A stretch of 64,000 bases of DNA from assembly GCF_019710575.1 (NCBI RefSeq), contig NZ_JAHWFK010000040.1, positions 177,965-241,964 on the forward strand, in the 5' to 3' direction. Origin of the DNA: Paractinoplanes polyasparticus. Its GTDB lineage: Bacteria > Actinomycetota > Actinomycetes > Mycobacteriales > Micromonosporaceae. The translations under genes were made by a program, and so were the position numbers. The notes under the pieces are model-generated. The model was not told where the DNA came from and ran no database searches. It worked only from the letters and a program-made list of their open reading frames with translations. Of this stretch, positions 50,228-57,512 are shown piece by piece; position 1 is the first letter of the stretch, and each line of letters opens with the position of its first letter.

Positions 50228-52500
50228 GACATGCTCCTCAGGAACGCTTCGAAGTCATCCGGGAGGTCGATCGGCTCGACCACGCCCCGCGGCATCGGGC
50301 CGAGCCGCGCACGTCGGCGACGTCCGATCTCGGCGACGAGGGCCATGGCGAGGTCGTGAAAATGTCGTCGGGAGACTCTGTCGATTTCGCTGGACCGGCT
50401 GAGGTGCTGCCACAGCCGGTCCTCGAAAGCGATGGGCACCCGACCGATCCGACCCACGGTCAAGCGAAAGATGCGGACGGCTGCCGTCTCTTCAACCAGT
50501 TCCTGGAGCTCTCGGGTGTAGCTGTACGCCACCGGAGGGCCGTCGCCGAGCAACGCGTCAAGGCGTAGCGGAAGCAGTTCAGCCTGGGTACGCGCCGAGG
50601 ACACTCCTGGTTTGGTGCTTGGCCGCCGGCTCAGGATCACCAGCTGCGGACCCTCGCCGATGGCCCCCGCGCCGATCATGGCCAATACGGCGCTTCGCAA
50701 TTTGGGGAGGGCCGTCAGCCGGTCGGCGTTGTCCAGGTGTAGAGCGGTGATGCCTTCGGCTGACCGTTCTGCGTGTAGACGGAGGGTGCCTTCGTCCCGT
50801 TCAAGGCGCAAGACCGCGGCGTCCAGCAGGCGAAGCCCACGGGTATCGATGCCCTGCTCGGCCAAGATCTCTTTGGCACGGGCACGGCTCTGGGCAGCGA
50901 GCTGACAGACGACGTCACGCAGAACGAGTTGGCGCGGGCCGGACGACCTCCGTTCGTCGGGCGGCAGCACGGACAGGCGGCTCATAGGAACTTCGGCCGC
51001 CTCCACGAGCTTGTCGTTCGGATCCGAAATTCCGCCGACCAGTACACGGCGTGACTGTCCTCGGCTGACTTCCAACTGCTCGCCCAGGATGCGTTTGACC
51101 GCTACCTCATCCACCGGACTCGCCGCGTCGGCTAGAGCGGCGACGTCCGCCGAGCGCCGAAACCGGAAGAGGTTCCCGTGGTGAAACACACTCTGCTCGG
51201 GCGATTCGAATACGCCGCAGAGCAGCACCTCGGCGAGTTCGGCTACTCCGGTGTCCGGAAAGAGTCGATGCTGGACCGCGCGGATGGCCTCCATACGGAG
51301 GAAGTCCGGCATGCAAGCAAGTGCTTGAAGTAGCTGCCATGCTGCCGGCGAGAGTTGCGATGCGAAGTAGTCGGGCAGGTCGTCGGAGTCCGGGAGCTCC
51401 TCCACGTCCGGGAGAGGCTGGTCACGATGGTCGTGCAACAGCCGCATCCGAGCCCAGGCCGAGCCGCCGACGAGCATGTTCACGCCCTTGCCGAGCCGGC
51501 GCGGCGACAGGTCCAGAACCGGAACCGGGCAGTCGTCACGATGGTTGCTGACCATGTCCTCGACTCGGCGATAGCCCCATCGAGCATTGGCACTCATCGG
51601 CATCTGGACTCGTACCCGTCCCGGTCTGACCTGTATGCCGTTGGCCGGCCAGAGCCAGTGGGGCAAGATGCTGACCACGATCACCGGGTTGGTCGCGCCG
51701 AGTCGGGTGAGCGTGTCGTGATACCTGCCGTTGCCCCAAGCGTGATGCACACCATCGGTCACGACGACGATCAGCCGTCGCCCGGCGGCGTCGTGGAGGG
51801 TAGCGACCGGATCCATGCCGTTGTCAGCTCTGCCGGCCGGAGCCGTCAGATGAGGGGAGACACGGACTCCTCCCGTACCGGAAGTAAGCCGCCACGTGCG
51901 TAGCTGACGGAAAGCCCCGAGCTGTCCGAGCAGGGACTGGAAGCCATCGATCTCTTCCCGCCAGAGCGACATCGTGGACCCGCCGTCGATCACGACCGCG
52001 ACGTCCGGCCAGCGCTCCTGACGCGGACGGAGAATGGGCTGCCAGAGACCGCTGCGCGCGGCCTGATCAGCGGTCGATCGCTCGTCGACCGTCAGGCGAG
52101 AGCGGGACGGGCGGCGAATTCTCAGCGGGCGTAGTGCGCGCCCGACGGCGAGCGAGTCGGTGAGCGGCCGGATCCGCGGAAGCGTCAGAGGCCGTGCCGC
52201 TCGGTGAAGGGCGCCTCGAGCTGACTTCCCGCGCGGGAACACGACGTCTGACGACACCTCGTCGGGTGCCAGCGGATCAAGATCCGCCGGCGGGGCCGAT
52301 TCCGCATCGTTCTCGGCGAGGCCGTTCTCCGGCTGCGCCTTGGTGACGCCGTCAGCCATGAGACCCAGATCGGCAGGTAGGTGCCGGGCGAGCCAAAGGG
52401 CGTCACAGACATCGTCGGGCGAGGCGCTCCACTCGAGGTCGGAGCTGTTCATCAACTTCGCGACAGCCTGCGTGATCGGAGGCAGGAGGTCGCTATTCAT
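50224..52500 (-). CDS. SAV_2336-type vWA-like protein of the VMAP ternary system
   Basis: A 758-residue cytoplasmic protein. A helical N-terminal segment and a basic linker (~100-150) precede a vWA-like domain starting WPDVAVVIDGGSTMSLW, where the metal motif DxSxS is altered to DGGST. LIVVVTDGVHHAWG is the later vWA strand. The C-terminal half contains helical and nucleotide-like segments I do not assign. The build resembles proteins named after SAV_2336 that sit beside MoxR ATPases in actinomycetes. It overlaps the MoxR gene by 8 bases. Third positions are much less GC-biased than in the flanking genes, hinting at separate origin. Confidence 0.72.
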   Translation of the reverse strand: MNSDLLPPITQAVAKLMNSSDLEWSASPDDVCDALWLARHLPADLGLMADGVTKAQPENGLAENDAESAPPADLDPLAPDEVSSDVVFPRGKSARGALHRAARPLTLPRIRPLTDSLAVGRALRPLRIRRPSRSRLTVDERSTADQAARSGLWQPILRPRQERWPDVAVVIDGGSTMSLWREEIDGFQSLLGQLGAFRQLRTWRLTSGTGGVRVSPHLTAPAGRADNGMDPVATLHDAAGRRLIVVVTDGVHHAWGNGRYHDTLTRLGATNPVIVVSILPHWLWPANGIQVRPGRVRVQMPMSANARWGYRRVEDMVSNHRDDCPVPVLDLSPRRLGKGVNMLVGGSAWARMRLLHDHRDQPLPDVEELPDSDDLPDYFASQLSPAAWQLLQALACMPDFLRMEAIRAVQHRLFPDTGVAELAEVLLCGVFESPEQSVFHHGNLFRFRRSADVAALADAASPVDEVAVKRILGEQLEVSRGQSRRVLVGGISDPNDKLVEAAEVPMSRLSVLPPDERRSSGPRQLVLRDVVCQLAAQSRARAKEILAEQGIDTRGLRLLDAAVLRLERDEGTLRLHAERSAEGITALHLDNADRLTALPKLRSAVLAMIGAGAIGEGPQLVILSRRPSTKPGVSSARTQAELLPLRLDALLGDGPPVAYSYTRELQELVEETAAVRIFRLTVGRIGRVPIAFEDRLWQHLSRSSEIDRVSRRHFHDLAMALVAEIGRRRRARLGPMPRGVVEPIDLPDDFEAFLRSMS

Positions 52501-53539
52501 CGAGCTTGGCCATCAGCCGGCTGAGGACTTCGGCGCGGGCCGTCGCGGATACCTGACCAGGCGCGGTCAGCAAGTGGACGGCGTTGAGGAGCTGATCGAC
52601 TGCGACGGTCTCGTCCTGCCGGACTGCTTGAAGGAAGACCTGAACCGCATCGTTCTGAGCGTCTGGATCGGCGTTCGGGACACGGTGGCGGATGATGTCG
52701 AGGAGTTGTGGCTCGGCCGGCATGTCAAGCCTCAAGCGGAGGCAGCGACGAAGAAAGGCGGGCGGGAAGTTTCGCTCACCGTTGCTGGTGAGTACGACGA
52801 TCGGGAATTCGTAGCAGCCGACCACACCGTCGTAGATGGTGCGAGTGGGAATCTTCAGCCGTCCTCGCGGCCCTGGCCGTCCTCGATCGTCGGTGTAGAC
52901 GTCGATCGCGGCGCGCACCTCGTCGTCGAGGCGGAAGAGCTCCGGAATCTCGAACTGGCCTTCTTCGAAGACGTGCAACAGATCGTTCGGGAGATCGATG
53001 TCGGCCTTGTCGATCTCGTCGATGAGCAGAACACGCGGCCGCCCCCAGGGCAGCAAGGCGGTTCCCACCGGCCCAAGTCGCACGTAACGGCCGATGCGTC
53101 GGGCCCGTTCGATCGGTGATTCTTCGCTGGTGCGATTCTGCTCCTGCACCCAACCGATGGCATCGTAATGGTACAGGCCGTCGATGAGTCGGGTGCTGCT
53201 GGTGATGGGCCACCTGAGCACGCGGCCGAGCCCGAGTTCGGCTGCGACCATGTGTGCCAACGTGGTCTTGCCGGCGCCAGGCGGCCCGGTGACCAGCAGC
53301 GGACGCCGCAGCAGGATGGCCGCGTTCATCATCCAGATCGCTTCGGGGTCCCGGATCGGTGCTAGATCCCCAACCGGCGGTTCCGTCCGCGGCAAGGGAA
53401 TTCGACCGGCTCCGTCGGAAGTGGCCGCCGACCAGCGAGGGTCTGCGCCACGCCCGAAGGCTCGCCAGGAAGGTGGCGGCGGAATCTCCGGTCCGCCTGC
53501 TGTGCATTCGCCGGTGCCCTCGAAGATGGGATTGTTCAT
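52493..53539 (-). CDS. MoxR-family AAA+ ATPase
   Basis: A 348-residue AAA+ protein. Walker A is TGPPGAGKTTLAH, Walker B VLLIDEIDKAD, sensor 1 IVVLTSNGERNFP, and the arginine-finger region PPAFLRRCLRLRLDMP. In the MoxR branch such ATPases work with vWA proteins to remodel or load partner proteins. The ATG at 53539 overlaps the VMAP stop (ATGA); a longer frame exists but lacks support. Its partners here are the vWA protein downstream and the VMAP-like protein upstream. Base composition matches the lower-GC block. Confidence 0.92.
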   Translation of the reverse strand: MNNPIFEGTGECTAGGPEIPPPPSWRAFGRGADPRWSAATSDGAGRIPLPRTEPPVGDLAPIRDPEAIWMMNAAILLRRPLLVTGPPGAGKTTLAHMVAAELGLGRVLRWPITSSTRLIDGLYHYDAIGWVQEQNRTSEESPIERARRIGRYVRLGPVGTALLPWGRPRVLLIDEIDKADIDLPNDLLHVFEEGQFEIPELFRLDDEVRAAIDVYTDDRGRPGPRGRLKIPTRTIYDGVVGCYEFPIVVLTSNGERNFPPAFLRRCLRLRLDMPAEPQLLDIIRHRVPNADPDAQNDAVQVFLQAVRQDETVAVDQLLNAVHLLTAPGQVSATARAEVLSRLMAKLDE

Positions 53540-54966
53540 GCCGCCGTTCCTTCCGGGCGCCACTTCAGCCGTCGGCCGAAGGGAAACCAATGCGGGTTGT
53601 GCCACATGAGGACGGCGTCCGTAGGAAGGCGGCCTGCTCGGCGGTCCTCGTGGAACAGCTCAGGCGTATCGAAGGTTGCATGTCGACACGACTTCGTATC
53701 GACCTCGATGACCCCGCCGCGCTGAGTCCAAGCTGCGATCGGCACGTTTGCCGCCAGAAGAGTGCTCGGTAGCCGAGCGGATGCGCCGTCGTTGTTGACC
53801 ACCAGGGCCGCGCAGGAGACCGGTTCGTCGAAGCGCTGATCCGCCGCCGAGAAGTTGGCCGTCTCGAAGTCGGTCTCCTCCATGACCGTTCGCCAGTTGG
53901 CGAACCACGTGGCTGTCTCGGCGCTCGCCGCCATCGGCCGCAGCACCACCGCGAACGTTCGGCCGAGGTCATCGATGGCCGCCTCCACCACGGACGACAT
54001 GAGCGTGTCGTCATCGGCCATGAGCTCGACGACTGTCCGGGCGTCGCCGTTCCGCGGTAGCCGGGAGCGGATGTGCGCTGCCAGGCCGGCTCCCGTGGCG
54101 GTCTCGGGTTTGTACAGCACGGCGCTGCGTTCCCGTGGATGGGCCGGTGGGGCCCACCAGCTCATCCGGTCGTCGGAGTATCGCCAGGTGGTGACGGTGA
54201 AAGCCTGGTCCCGGGCTGACTCGTCGGGGTCCGAGTCCATCTCGCGTTCGACTCGGACGAGAACATGAACACGACGGTGTATGGATGCCTGCCAGATCCT
54301 CACCTGGCGGTCCACCTTCTGTAGCTCTCTTCGGTAGAGAGGAAGCTCGTCGACGAGTTGGTTCAGCACATCTCGGAGGATCGCGGACTCTTTCGGCTGA
54401 CTGACATGAGCCAGGCGGGAGAGGAAGTCCAGCACCGCTCTGGCGGCGATTTCGCCGGCGAGCAGGTCGACGAGATCCTTGACTATCTCGCCGACCGTCG
54501 TGGAGGGCTCGATCACGAAACGTTCCTTGTCGAATCGCTCCAAGGTCGTGAAGTATGCGACTCGTGCCAGCAGGCGGTCGAACGTGATGTCCTCGCGCGT
54601 GTCGCGAATCGTGCAGACCTCGATGATGCGGCGCAGGATCTCCGGTGTCTCGGAAGCGTGTTCGGGTTGTTCGCCGCACAGACTGTCGAGGTAGAACAGC
54701 AGATTCCGGCTGGCGATGTTGTCATCGAAGTAGTCGGTCCTGCTGCGCACCAGGTCGCGCAGCGGAGTGAGTCCGTGGCTGCTTCGGCTCAAGAAGTACG
54801 CGAGCTCCTGCGCCGTTTCGGGCCGCTCGATAACCACGCCGTGTTCCTGCTGCAGTTCGTCGGTCAGGCGTTGTACACGTTCCCGTGTCATCCGCGGTAC
54901 GCGAGCCAGGAGTTCGGCGACCTGTGCCCGTTCCGTGTTCGAATACGCAGACGTCTCATCGGGCAC
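53536..54966 (-). CDS. VMAP-like protein with N-terminal EAD
   Basis: A 476-residue protein, GTG start. Residues ~9-97 form a helical death-like EAD: RAQVAELLARVPRMTRERV, DELQQEHGVV, then ELAYFLSRSSHGLTPLRDLV and DYFDDNIASRNLLFYL. It is clearly related to the C-terminal domain of the caspase encoded next to it. The remainder (~100-476) resembles the vWA-MoxR-associated protein (VMAP) middle and C-terminal regions, which have no known enzymatic motif. Its role is probably to connect the caspase (through EAD-EAD contact) to the MoxR-vWA machine. It overlaps the caspase gene by 11 bases and the MoxR gene by 4. Confidence 0.75.
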   Translation of the reverse strand: MPDETSAYSNTERAQVAELLARVPRMTRERVQRLTDELQQEHGVVIERPETAQELAYFLSRSSHGLTPLRDLVRSRTDYFDDNIASRNLLFYLDSLCGEQPEHASETPEILRRIIEVCTIRDTREDITFDRLLARVAYFTTLERFDKERFVIEPSTTVGEIVKDLVDLLAGEIAARAVLDFLSRLAHVSQPKESAILRDVLNQLVDELPLYRRELQKVDRQVRIWQASIHRRVHVLVRVEREMDSDPDESARDQAFTVTTWRYSDDRMSWWAPPAHPRERSAVLYKPETATGAGLAAHIRSRLPRNGDARTVVELMADDDTLMSSVVEAAIDDLGRTFAVVLRPMAASAETATWFANWRTVMEETDFETANFSAADQRFDEPVSCAALVVNNDGASARLPSTLLAANVPIAAWTQRGGVIEVDTKSCRHATFDTPELFHEDRRAGRLPTDAVLMWHNPHWFPFGRRLKWRPEGTAA

Positions 54967-55972
54967 GGTTAGCCTCCAAAGCGAGAATCAGCTGCCGAGT
55001 CGCTGGAACGTCCCGGAAGTAGTCGGGCCGGGCCAGAGCCAGCTCCAGGAGCGGGTTCAGCCCCAGCGACGATCGATGCAGCGTCCAAACCAACTCCTCC
55101 GGGCTCTCGACATCTCCGAGCCTCAGGCCATGGGTTATCTGCAGCTCGTCCGCTACTCGATGTAGCCGGTCGACGTTGGTCATGCGGGGCACCTGGGCCA
55201 ACAGCTGGCCGATTTCGGTTGGTGAGACTTCGCGGCCCAATGCGACTGACACGCTTTCTCCTGACGGACGGCTGGACGTCACGCGGATCGGCGGCAGCGC
55301 GGTCGTGCGGGCTATCGCGGTGACGACCTCGTCCATCAGCCACGGCCAGGCGCTCTGAGCGGTCAGTGCGGCCAGCAGGGCCTCGCTGAAGGCGCCGGCG
55401 CGGCGGTCGGGCCGATTCGGGGTGGCCGCACCGGACGGTGCGGCCAGCAGGGCGTACTGGTCGGCGGCGCCGCTGCCCTTGGCGGCGAAGCGGCGGCCGA
55501 TCGGGCCGGCCGGCAGCTGGGCGCGGTGGTAGCGGGTGCGGCAGGCGTCGACGAAGACGTACTGCTCGGGGAAGGGATAACCGGCCAGCACGGGGAGCAG
55601 TTCGCCGGTGAGGTTGAGGGCCTGCAGGTTCTTCATGGACGCACCGGGCAGGCAGAGCCACTGCTGGCGGTCGTACTCGAATCCGTGGCCGGCCCAGTAG
55701 ACGATCAGGGCGCCGGACCGGTGAACGGCCAGTTCCTCGTTGAAGTAGCGGTAGAGGTCGTCGGCGGTCACCTCGCGCGCCGGCACCTGGGCGGACGGCG
55801 GCTTCGGGGTGGCGACCAACAGGTCGATCCGGTCGGCGGGCAGTCCTCGCGCGACCAGGAAGTCGGCCATCCGGCCCGCGTCCGCGGCCGGGCCGTCGAG
55901 GTCGCCGGTCGGGCCGAAATCGTACGTCTCCACGCCGACCAGGACGGCGCGGACGTTCCCGGGGACGGTCAC
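54956..55972 (-). CDS. Caspase-like protease with C-terminal EAD
   Basis: A 338-residue clan CD peptidase. The p20-like core starts VRAVLVGVETYDFG; the catalytic His is His96 in YWAGHGFE and the catalytic Cys is Cys144 in VFVDACRT. A Pro/Arg/Ser linker at ~230-245 leads to an EAD (~247-338): PTEIGQLLAQVPRMTNVDRL, ADELQITHGLRL, ELVWTLHRSSLGLNPLLEL, PDYFRDVPATRQLILAL. The EAD matches that at the start of the VMAP-like protein. GC content changes at nucleotide ~55255, i.e. in the linker. GTG start overlapping the hydrolase stop (GTGA). Predicted effector: once recruited and clustered it cuts cellular proteins. Confidence 0.9.
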   Translation of the reverse strand: MTVPGNVRAVLVGVETYDFGPTGDLDGPAADAGRMADFLVARGLPADRIDLLVATPKPPSAQVPAREVTADDLYRYFNEELAVHRSGALIVYWAGHGFEYDRQQWLCLPGASMKNLQALNLTGELLPVLAGYPFPEQYVFVDACRTRYHRAQLPAGPIGRRFAAKGSGAADQYALLAAPSGAATPNRPDRRAGAFSEALLAALTAQSAWPWLMDEVVTAIARTTALPPIRVTSSRPSGESVSVALGREVSPTEIGQLLAQVPRMTNVDRLHRVADELQITHGLRLGDVESPEELVWTLHRSSLGLNPLLELALARPDYFRDVPATRQLILALEANRAR

Positions 55973-57120
55973 TTGATCACTCCGGCCAGCAGCTCGTAGA
56001 ACTTCTTGTTGCGGAAGTACGCGGAATGCGAGAGCGGGAACGGCAGGCCGCTGTCGAGCCGGTGGTCGGTCACCGCGCCCGTGAAGTGGGGTTCGGCCGG
56101 GAAGCTCAGCGCGTCGTGCCGGTCGTACACGTTCAGCCAGGTGGGCAACGGCGGCCGGGCGGCTTCGCGGCGCAGGCCGGGCAGCGCGTCGATCGCGTAC
56201 AGATAGGGGATCTGCGTGCCGACCGTGACCAGCGAACGGACCCGGGGCAGGCGGCCCAGGGCGAGCAGGTCGAAGCAGGCGATGCCGCCCAGGCTGTGCG
56301 CGATGACGTCGACCGGGCCCGGTTGCCCGGCGATCGTCGCGGCGACCTTGTCGCGGATGGCTTCGCCGCGGGCGAGGTAGACCATCACGTCACCCAGGTA
56401 CGGGGTGACCTTGCGGGTGATCGGCCCGCGGGCCACCGCCATCGCCCACGAGATCGGGCGCAGCCCGGCTTCGAGGTGCGGGGTGATGAGCCGCAGGGCC
56501 AGGCGGCTGACCCAGTCGGGCACCCGCATCGGCCGGCCGCCGAGCTCGGTGGTCAGGACGGCGTGGAACGCGTCGAGGGCGCCCGGTGGCACGACCTCCG
56601 GCCCGTCCGGGCCGGATCGGCCGACGGTGAGGGCGACCAGAGCCCGGGCGAGCGCGGACGGCAGTTCGTCGCGGAGGGCGTCGGCCCGGGTGAGGCAGTC
56701 CGTCACCACGTCCGTGGCCAGGACCTCGTCGACGGCGGAGCCGAGGTGACGGTCGAGGCCGGCCGCCTCCGGCACCGGGGTCGTCCGCAGGGCGGCCAGT
56801 CGCCGGCGCAGTTCCGGTTCGGCCGGCGCCAGATGCGGCGGAGGCGGTTCGTTGTCCTGCTGGGCCGCGCGTTCGGCCAGCGCGGTCAACTCCCACCAGG
56901 GGTCGGCCAGGGAGACGGCCCAGATGTCTTCGGGAAGCGTTTCCGGTGCCTCGGGGGAATTGTCCGCGTCGAGGCGGGCGCCCAGCTCGCCACCCCAATA
57001 ACAGAAGGTGGCGGGCGTTTCCGGCCGCACGGTCCGCAGTCCTTCCTGCAGATGCGGCCAGACGGATCGGTATTCGCCGTCGCGAACACCGATGCCGTGC
57101 ACGAACACGATAGAAGGCAT
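55969..57120 (-). CDS. Alpha/beta hydrolase (lipase/esterase-like) heading the conflict operon
   Basis: A 383-residue protein starting directly on the fold (PSIVFVHGIGVRDGEYRSVWP), without signal peptide. The nucleophile elbow is IAHSLGG (G/A-x-S-x-G), the likely acid is in NVYDRHDALS and the likely base in LSHSAYF near the end. A long helical insert (~75-245) separates the first strand from the elbow, as in lipases with a large lid. ATG at 57120 with GAGGCGA upstream. It could be a membrane-attacking effector working alongside the caspase, or a processing enzyme; its first position in the operon and coupling to the caspase favour an effector role. Confidence 0.83.
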   Translation of the reverse strand: MPSIVFVHGIGVRDGEYRSVWPHLQEGLRTVRPETPATFCYWGGELGARLDADNSPEAPETLPEDIWAVSLADPWWELTALAERAAQQDNEPPPPHLAPAEPELRRRLAALRTTPVPEAAGLDRHLGSAVDEVLATDVVTDCLTRADALRDELPSALARALVALTVGRSGPDGPEVVPPGALDAFHAVLTTELGGRPMRVPDWVSRLALRLITPHLEAGLRPISWAMAVARGPITRKVTPYLGDVMVYLARGEAIRDKVAATIAGQPGPVDVIAHSLGGIACFDLLALGRLPRVRSLVTVGTQIPYLYAIDALPGLRREAARPPLPTWLNVYDRHDALSFPAEPHFTGAVTDHRLDSGLPFPLSHSAYFRNKKFYELLAGVIK

Positions 57121-57222
57121 GCTTGTTCGCCTCGCCCCGTAATGCGTCGTCCTGCTGCGATCACCGCCGAGGGTGCACACTCCTGGCAACCCGTGGCGGC
57201 CTGCAAGTCAGGCGAAAGTGGA

Positions 57223-57375
57223 TTATTGCCGTCCGTCGAGGTGGTCCTGGACCGTCCCGAATGCCCTGCTCCGGCGCAGATCAGGTGTTGTGGGCTGCGC
57301 TTTTCCGGCCGCGGTGCGAACGCTTGGTCCGGGCCGGAGAAATACACCGGTGACCCGGACGAGTCGCAATGTCAC
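57223..57375 (-). CDS. Possible small basic protein, 50 residues
   Basis: A GTG start that overlaps the stop of the 25-codon frame before it (GTGA), the same coupling style as the rest of the operon. The product is Arg-rich with no hydrophobic segment or known motif (starts MTLRLVRVTGVFLRP, ends TVQDHLDGRQ). It ends 102 bases before the hydrolase start. In a GC-rich genome such frames are common by chance, so this is tentative. Confidence 0.22.
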   Translation of the reverse strand: MTLRLVRVTGVFLRPGPSVRTAAGKAQPTTPDLRRSRAFGTVQDHLDGRQ

Positions 57376-57449
57376 TCGAACGGGATCATCCGAACGGGCG
57401 GAGCCGGTATCCCGTTTCCGGACGAGGCCGGTGCTGTCCTCCGATTCAT
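57372..57449 (-). CDS. Possible small leader ORF, 25 residues
   Basis: ATG at 57449 preceded by AAGGA with 6 bases spacing, one of the better ribosome sites in this part of the window. The product begins MNRRTAPASSGNG and ends PVRMIPFE. The shared 13-bp motif ends 35 bases before this ATG, similar to its distance (29 and 32 bases) from the starts of the NB-ARC and second caspase genes. This makes it a candidate first reading frame of the operon. Confidence 0.3.
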   Translation of the reverse strand: MNRRTAPASSGNGIPAPPVRMIPFE

Positions 57450-57484
57450 CGCTTTTCCTTTCCTGCTGATACCGCGGGACGTCT

Positions 57485-57500
57485 GTTACTGACGGACAGG
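57485..57500 (-). promoter_or_regulatory. Copy B of a shared 13-bp motif
   Basis: On the minus strand GTCCGTCAGTAAC (57497-57485), extended to CCTGTCCGTCAGTAAC. Copy A at 59239-59254 reads CCTGTCCGTCAGGAAC, 15 of 16 identical. It points toward the 11-gene operon. Confidence 0.5.
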
Positions 57501-57512
57501 CGCATTCGCGGA

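Larger units (their letters stand above)
57121..57512. other. 392-base region with no recognised gene; probable control region of the 11-gene operon
   Basis: It lies between the end of the second caspase gene and the start of the hydrolase gene. I find no recognisable protein domain, RNA gene or repeat. It holds a copy of the 13-bp motif (57485-57497) and two small overlapping reading frames on the minus strand (57372-57449 and 57223-57375). AT content is higher around 57430-57490 than in the surroundings, consistent with a promoter. Confidence 0.6.
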
